Assembly: GCF_000531125.1 (NCBI RefSeq)
Contig: NZ_CBTK010000261.1
Coordinates: forward strand, 1 to 64,000
Direction: 5' to 3'
DNA length: 64,000 bases
DNA from: Candidatus Contendobacter odensis Run_B_J11
Lineage (GTDB): Bacteria; Pseudomonadota; Gammaproteobacteria; Competibacterales; Competibacteraceae
Part shown: positions 61,394 to 64,000 of the stretch, piece after piece
Numbering within the stretch: the stretch's first letter is position 1
Layout: every line of letters starts with the position of its first letter
Made by a program: the position numbers and the translations under genes
Notes under the pieces: model-generated
The model's database searches: none
What the model was told of the DNA's origin: nothing
What the model saw: the letters and a program-made list of their open reading frames with translations, nothing else

Positions 61394-63429
61394 GGTACCG
61401 CCTCAGCAGCCAATATCCGTTCAATCCAGGTCAAGGTATTGTGCGCTTCGCGACGGTGGCAAAATCGCGCCGCCGTACCCAAGCCGCTGGTAACCAGCCG
61501 CCGGCGCAGTGCTGCATCATCCAGCAGACGCAGGAGGGCGACTGACATTAATTCCGGCTGCCCTGGCGGCACTAGCAGGGCGTTATCTTCATGCCGGGCA
61601 TACTCCAAAACGCCGCCAACATCGGTTAATACACAGGCTGCGCCGCAAGCCATTGCTTCCAAGGCGCAGCGCCCAAAACCCTGAAACTCGGAACCATCCA
61701 AAAAAAGGTCGGCTTCGGAGTACAGCTCAGCGAGTCGCTCCTGACGGATGACCAACCCCTCGTTGCGAAACGGGAAGGGAATCGCCTGCCGGTCGAGGAA
61801 CCGATCACCAAATAGCACGATCTCGGTTTCGGGACGGGCCTGCTTGATTTGAGCCAGCGCAGCGATGGTTGTGGGAAAGCCGCGCCGTGGAGTGCCAGGT
61901 CGGGCCATAGCCAGCACCACCGGTCGTAGACCGCGCTGGATCGAGCGCGGGTAGAACTGGCCTAGATCCATACCGAGTGGAATCTTGTCACTGGTATACC
62001 CGTCACCGGCAAGCTGCTCTTGCAGCCAGTCCGACATCACCACTCGATGTGGCAATAACCGGTAAGTCGCTTTTACCCGGTCCCGCTGAGAGGCTGACGA
62101 CTCTGGAAAAAACCAGGGTTCGTAATCCTGAATCAGATAGGCGGCAACCCGAGTTCGGCTATCCTGCCACAAGCGATGCACCCATTCCGCAGTATTCCAG
62201 TGCGTGGCGATGATCACCTCGCTATCGGGACATTCGGCCAGCAGCTCCTTGACACTCCGATAGATCAGCGGCTGGGTATACAACCGGCACCAGTCGTAAA
62301 TCAGCGGATCTTCATACAGTGCAACGATTCGCGCCTCAACCCCCAGCCGGATCAATTCGTTGACCACTTGCAATACCGAAAGTACTCCGCCGGCCACTAC
62401 CAGACGGTCCAGCACATAGGTCACCCGTAACCGTCCCACTGGAGTCCAGCGTTGCATCAGCGTCCGGCGCGGACAAAGCCGCCGCGCAGTCAAAATTGCG
62501 ATGAAGTGGCGAACGCCAAGCCGAGTCAGTTGCTTCGGCGAACGTCTCCCCTTCCATTCAGCGAGCAGATCACGACCGGCCTGCCACAACGCCGGTACCG
62601 GATCCCACCGATTGGAAAGTGCAAATAAATGGCGAACCGGTTTTAACGGATCGGCGCGACGGAAAGCACGGAACTGCTGTCGGTACACCGCTCCCCAGCG
62701 CTGATCGAACAACCGCCGGTTGCGCAGATAACGTTCCCGACCATCGCTGAAGGAACCACCCCCCCGATGGTAAACATAGACATCCTCGGCAACCACAGTG
62801 CGGAAGCCGGCGGTAGTTAATCTCATGCAGAGATCGGATTCTTCGCAATACCCGTGTTCGTAGATCGGATCAAACAACCCAACTTGGCGCAGGGCACTGC
62901 GCCGCAGCAGCAGGCAAAAACCTACTCCGGTAACGACATCGTGGCATTGTCCCTGGCGTTGCGCGGCCAGAGCATCATTCATCGCCAGATAGCTGGCGCC
63001 GGGCATCATGGGCAGATCGATATTGTCAGCGCGATTGCTCAGTGGGTTGACCGCTGCGATGCGAGGGTCTGATTCAGCGCAAGCCAGCAACCGCGCAAGC
63101 CAGCCGGGAGCGACCAGCGCATCACTATTAAGCAGCAATACATAATCGGAATCACCTTGTTCCATTGCCCAATTGCAACTCACTAGGAAACCTACATTTT
63201 CATTATGGCGTTGTAGGGTGATCCAATGCAGTGGTCTAGCGGCTTCCCTCATTACTACAGAAGATCTAGCCCAGTCACAAAGCCAAGCCGCAGTCACAGC
63301 ATCACTGGCATCATCTACGATCAACAACTGATTATCGCAGCGCGGTGTATACGCTAATAATGCATCCAAACAGTCGCGCACATGACTTAGACCGTTATGA
63401 ACCGGCAGAATAATCTGGATACTTGGCAT
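61390..63429 (-). CDS. Two-domain glycosyltransferase (GT2-GT4 fusion)
   Basis: 679 residues. N-terminal GT2 (about 1-310): IQIILPVHNGLSHVRDCLDA, LIVDDASD, LLLNSDALVAPGW, GYCEESDLCMRLTTAGF. C-terminal GT4-like GT-B domain (about 325-675): VTYVLDRLVVAGGVLSVLQV, VLAMARPGTPRRGFPTTIAA, and FQGFGRCALEAMACGAACVL with the E-x7-E of retaining GT4 enzymes (DGSEFQGFGRCALE). Such fusions can add two sugars in sequence. Stop touches the next gene's start by ATGA; its own start follows the previous stop with no gap. Confidence 0.9.
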   Translation of the reverse strand: MPSIQIILPVHNGLSHVRDCLDALLAYTPRCDNQLLIVDDASDAVTAAWLCDWARSSVVMREAARPLHWITLQRHNENVGFLVSCNWAMEQGDSDYVLLLNSDALVAPGWLARLLACAESDPRIAAVNPLSNRADNIDLPMMPGASYLAMNDALAAQRQGQCHDVVTGVGFCLLLRRSALRQVGLFDPIYEHGYCEESDLCMRLTTAGFRTVVAEDVYVYHRGGGSFSDGRERYLRNRRLFDQRWGAVYRQQFRAFRRADPLKPVRHLFALSNRWDPVPALWQAGRDLLAEWKGRRSPKQLTRLGVRHFIAILTARRLCPRRTLMQRWTPVGRLRVTYVLDRLVVAGGVLSVLQVVNELIRLGVEARIVALYEDPLIYDWCRLYTQPLIYRSVKELLAECPDSEVIIATHWNTAEWVHRLWQDSRTRVAAYLIQDYEPWFFPESSASQRDRVKATYRLLPHRVVMSDWLQEQLAGDGYTSDKIPLGMDLGQFYPRSIQRGLRPVVLAMARPGTPRRGFPTTIAALAQIKQARPETEIVLFGDRFLDRQAIPFPFRNEGLVIRQERLAELYSEADLFLDGSEFQGFGRCALEAMACGAACVLTDVGGVLEYARHEDNALLVPPGQPELMSVALLRLLDDAALRRRLVTSGLGTAARFCHRREAHNTLTWIERILAAEAVP

Positions 63430-64000
63430 TTACAGCATTCCAAAGTCGTCGCGGTCCAGCGGCAGATTGGGATTGTAGTAGGGATCGCCGTTTTGCAGGA
63501 TCGCCCTATGCCGCTTTCTCATATAAGCAACTTCTTGGGCGAATCGATGCTGCTTTTGTGGGGTGTCTTCGTGACCGCGAGTTTTGGACTCATAATGATA
63601 GAGTTCGCAATAGGGCGTAAATATATTCAGATAACCTTTTTCGCGCAGGCGTAAGCAAAAATCTACGTCATTGAAAGCGACTGCCAGATGCTTTTCATCC
63701 ATGCCACCCATCGCCTGATAAAGAGACTTTTTCACCATCAGACAGGCCGCAGTGACCGCGCTCACGTTCTGAATCTGATGCAGTCGCGAGAAGTATCCTG
63801 GATTATGCCGTTGGAACTGCCGATGGGCATGACCGGCGATGCCACCGATTCCAATGATGACCCCACCGTGCTGGATAGTGTCGTCGGGGTAGTATAGTTT
63901 GGCCCCGACTGCACCAACTTCCGTCCGCTGGGAGTGTTCTAATAAAGCTTCCAGCCAGTCCGCGGAAATCACCGCCATGTCATTGTTGAGTAGCAGTAAA
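63430..64000 (-). CDS. Family 2 glycosyltransferase, cut by the right edge
   Basis: The frame runs to the window end without a start, so the N-terminal part is missing. Visible: LLLLNNDMAVISADWLEALL (metal-site motif of GT2 at the very edge), GAVGAKLYYPDDTIQHGGV, TAACLMVKKSLYQAMGGMDE, FNDVDFCLRLREKGY. Polysaccharide-type glycosyltransferase; 3' end joins the GT2-GT4 gene with no gap. Confidence 0.9.
   Translation of the reverse strand, partial: LLLLNNDMAVISADWLEALLEHSQRTEVGAVGAKLYYPDDTIQHGGVIIGIGGIAGHAHRQFQRHNPGYFSRLHQIQNVSAVTAACLMVKKSLYQAMGGMDEKHLAVAFNDVDFCLRLREKGYLNIFTPYCELYHYESKTRGHEDTPQKQHRFAQEVAYMRKRHRAILQNGDPYYNPNLPLDRDDFGML

Overview
The window is a GC-rich, densely coded bacterial chromosome segment. 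Gene content (NarXL-controlled membrane nitrate reductase, NasT-type antitermination, LivKHMGF, GltBD, type I restriction, dispersed G-rich intergenic hairpins) points to a gammaproteobacterium that denitrifies or respires nitrate. A Competibacter-like lineage is my best guess, from overall protein character only; no rRNA or tRNA gene was seen to confirm it.

Layout. (1) About 1-15.2 kb is a respiratory nitrate locus: narX (cut by the left edge), narL, a convergent HPP-CBS membrane protein, then a regulatory region with NarL heptamers and a perfect FNR box driving narK1-narK2 (fused), a further narK, narGHJI and moaA. (2) About 15.2-23.1 kb, minus strand, is a type I restriction-modification operon hsdM-(antitoxin/PIN toxin)-DUF559 gene-hsdS-hsdR. 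The DUF559 gene is bracketed by a perfect 36-bp G-rich inverted repeat. (3) About 23.3-25.5 kb holds a two-gene short-chain chromate transporter, whose first half is broken by an in-frame TAA, behind an unrecognised gene whose 5' end is duplicated in tandem (101 bp). (4) About 25.8-36.6 kb is the assimilatory nitrate locus: nasT, a two-hexaloop ANTAR antiterminator leader with an overlapping intrinsic terminator, nrtA-nrtB-nrtD, nirB, nirD, nasA, and convergent mobB/mobA for the molybdenum cofactor. (5) About 36.7-42.8 kb is gltBD, which takes the resulting ammonium into glutamate. (6) A lone tyrosine recombinase (43.0-44.1 kb). (7) About 44.5-54.2 kb is an arylpyruvate/aromatic amino acid utilisation cluster: iorA-iorB, a Uma2-like gene of different base composition, livKHMGF, a CBS-ACT regulator and phenylacetate-CoA ligase. 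(8) About 54.2-64 kb is a cell-surface region on the minus strand: a sulfotransferase, a secreted protein with strong promoter and terminator, a CAP-domain secreted protein with a duplicated C-terminal module, a polytopic membrane protein and three glycosyltransferase genes, the last cut by the right edge.

Together the genes cover nitrate sensing, uptake, respiration and assimilation, Mo-cofactor supply, and ammonium assimilation. The accessory parts are the restriction/toxin-antitoxin/DUF559 block, the recombinase and the surface-polysaccharide genes. A family of G/C-rich hairpin repeats (about ten copies) is scattered between genes, and in three cases it is read as part of a protein (MoaA, NasA, DUF559 protein).

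The best candidates for something less described are the DUF559 nuclease cassette with its perfect repeat flanks inside the hsd operon, and the spread of the same repeat into neighbouring reading frames.
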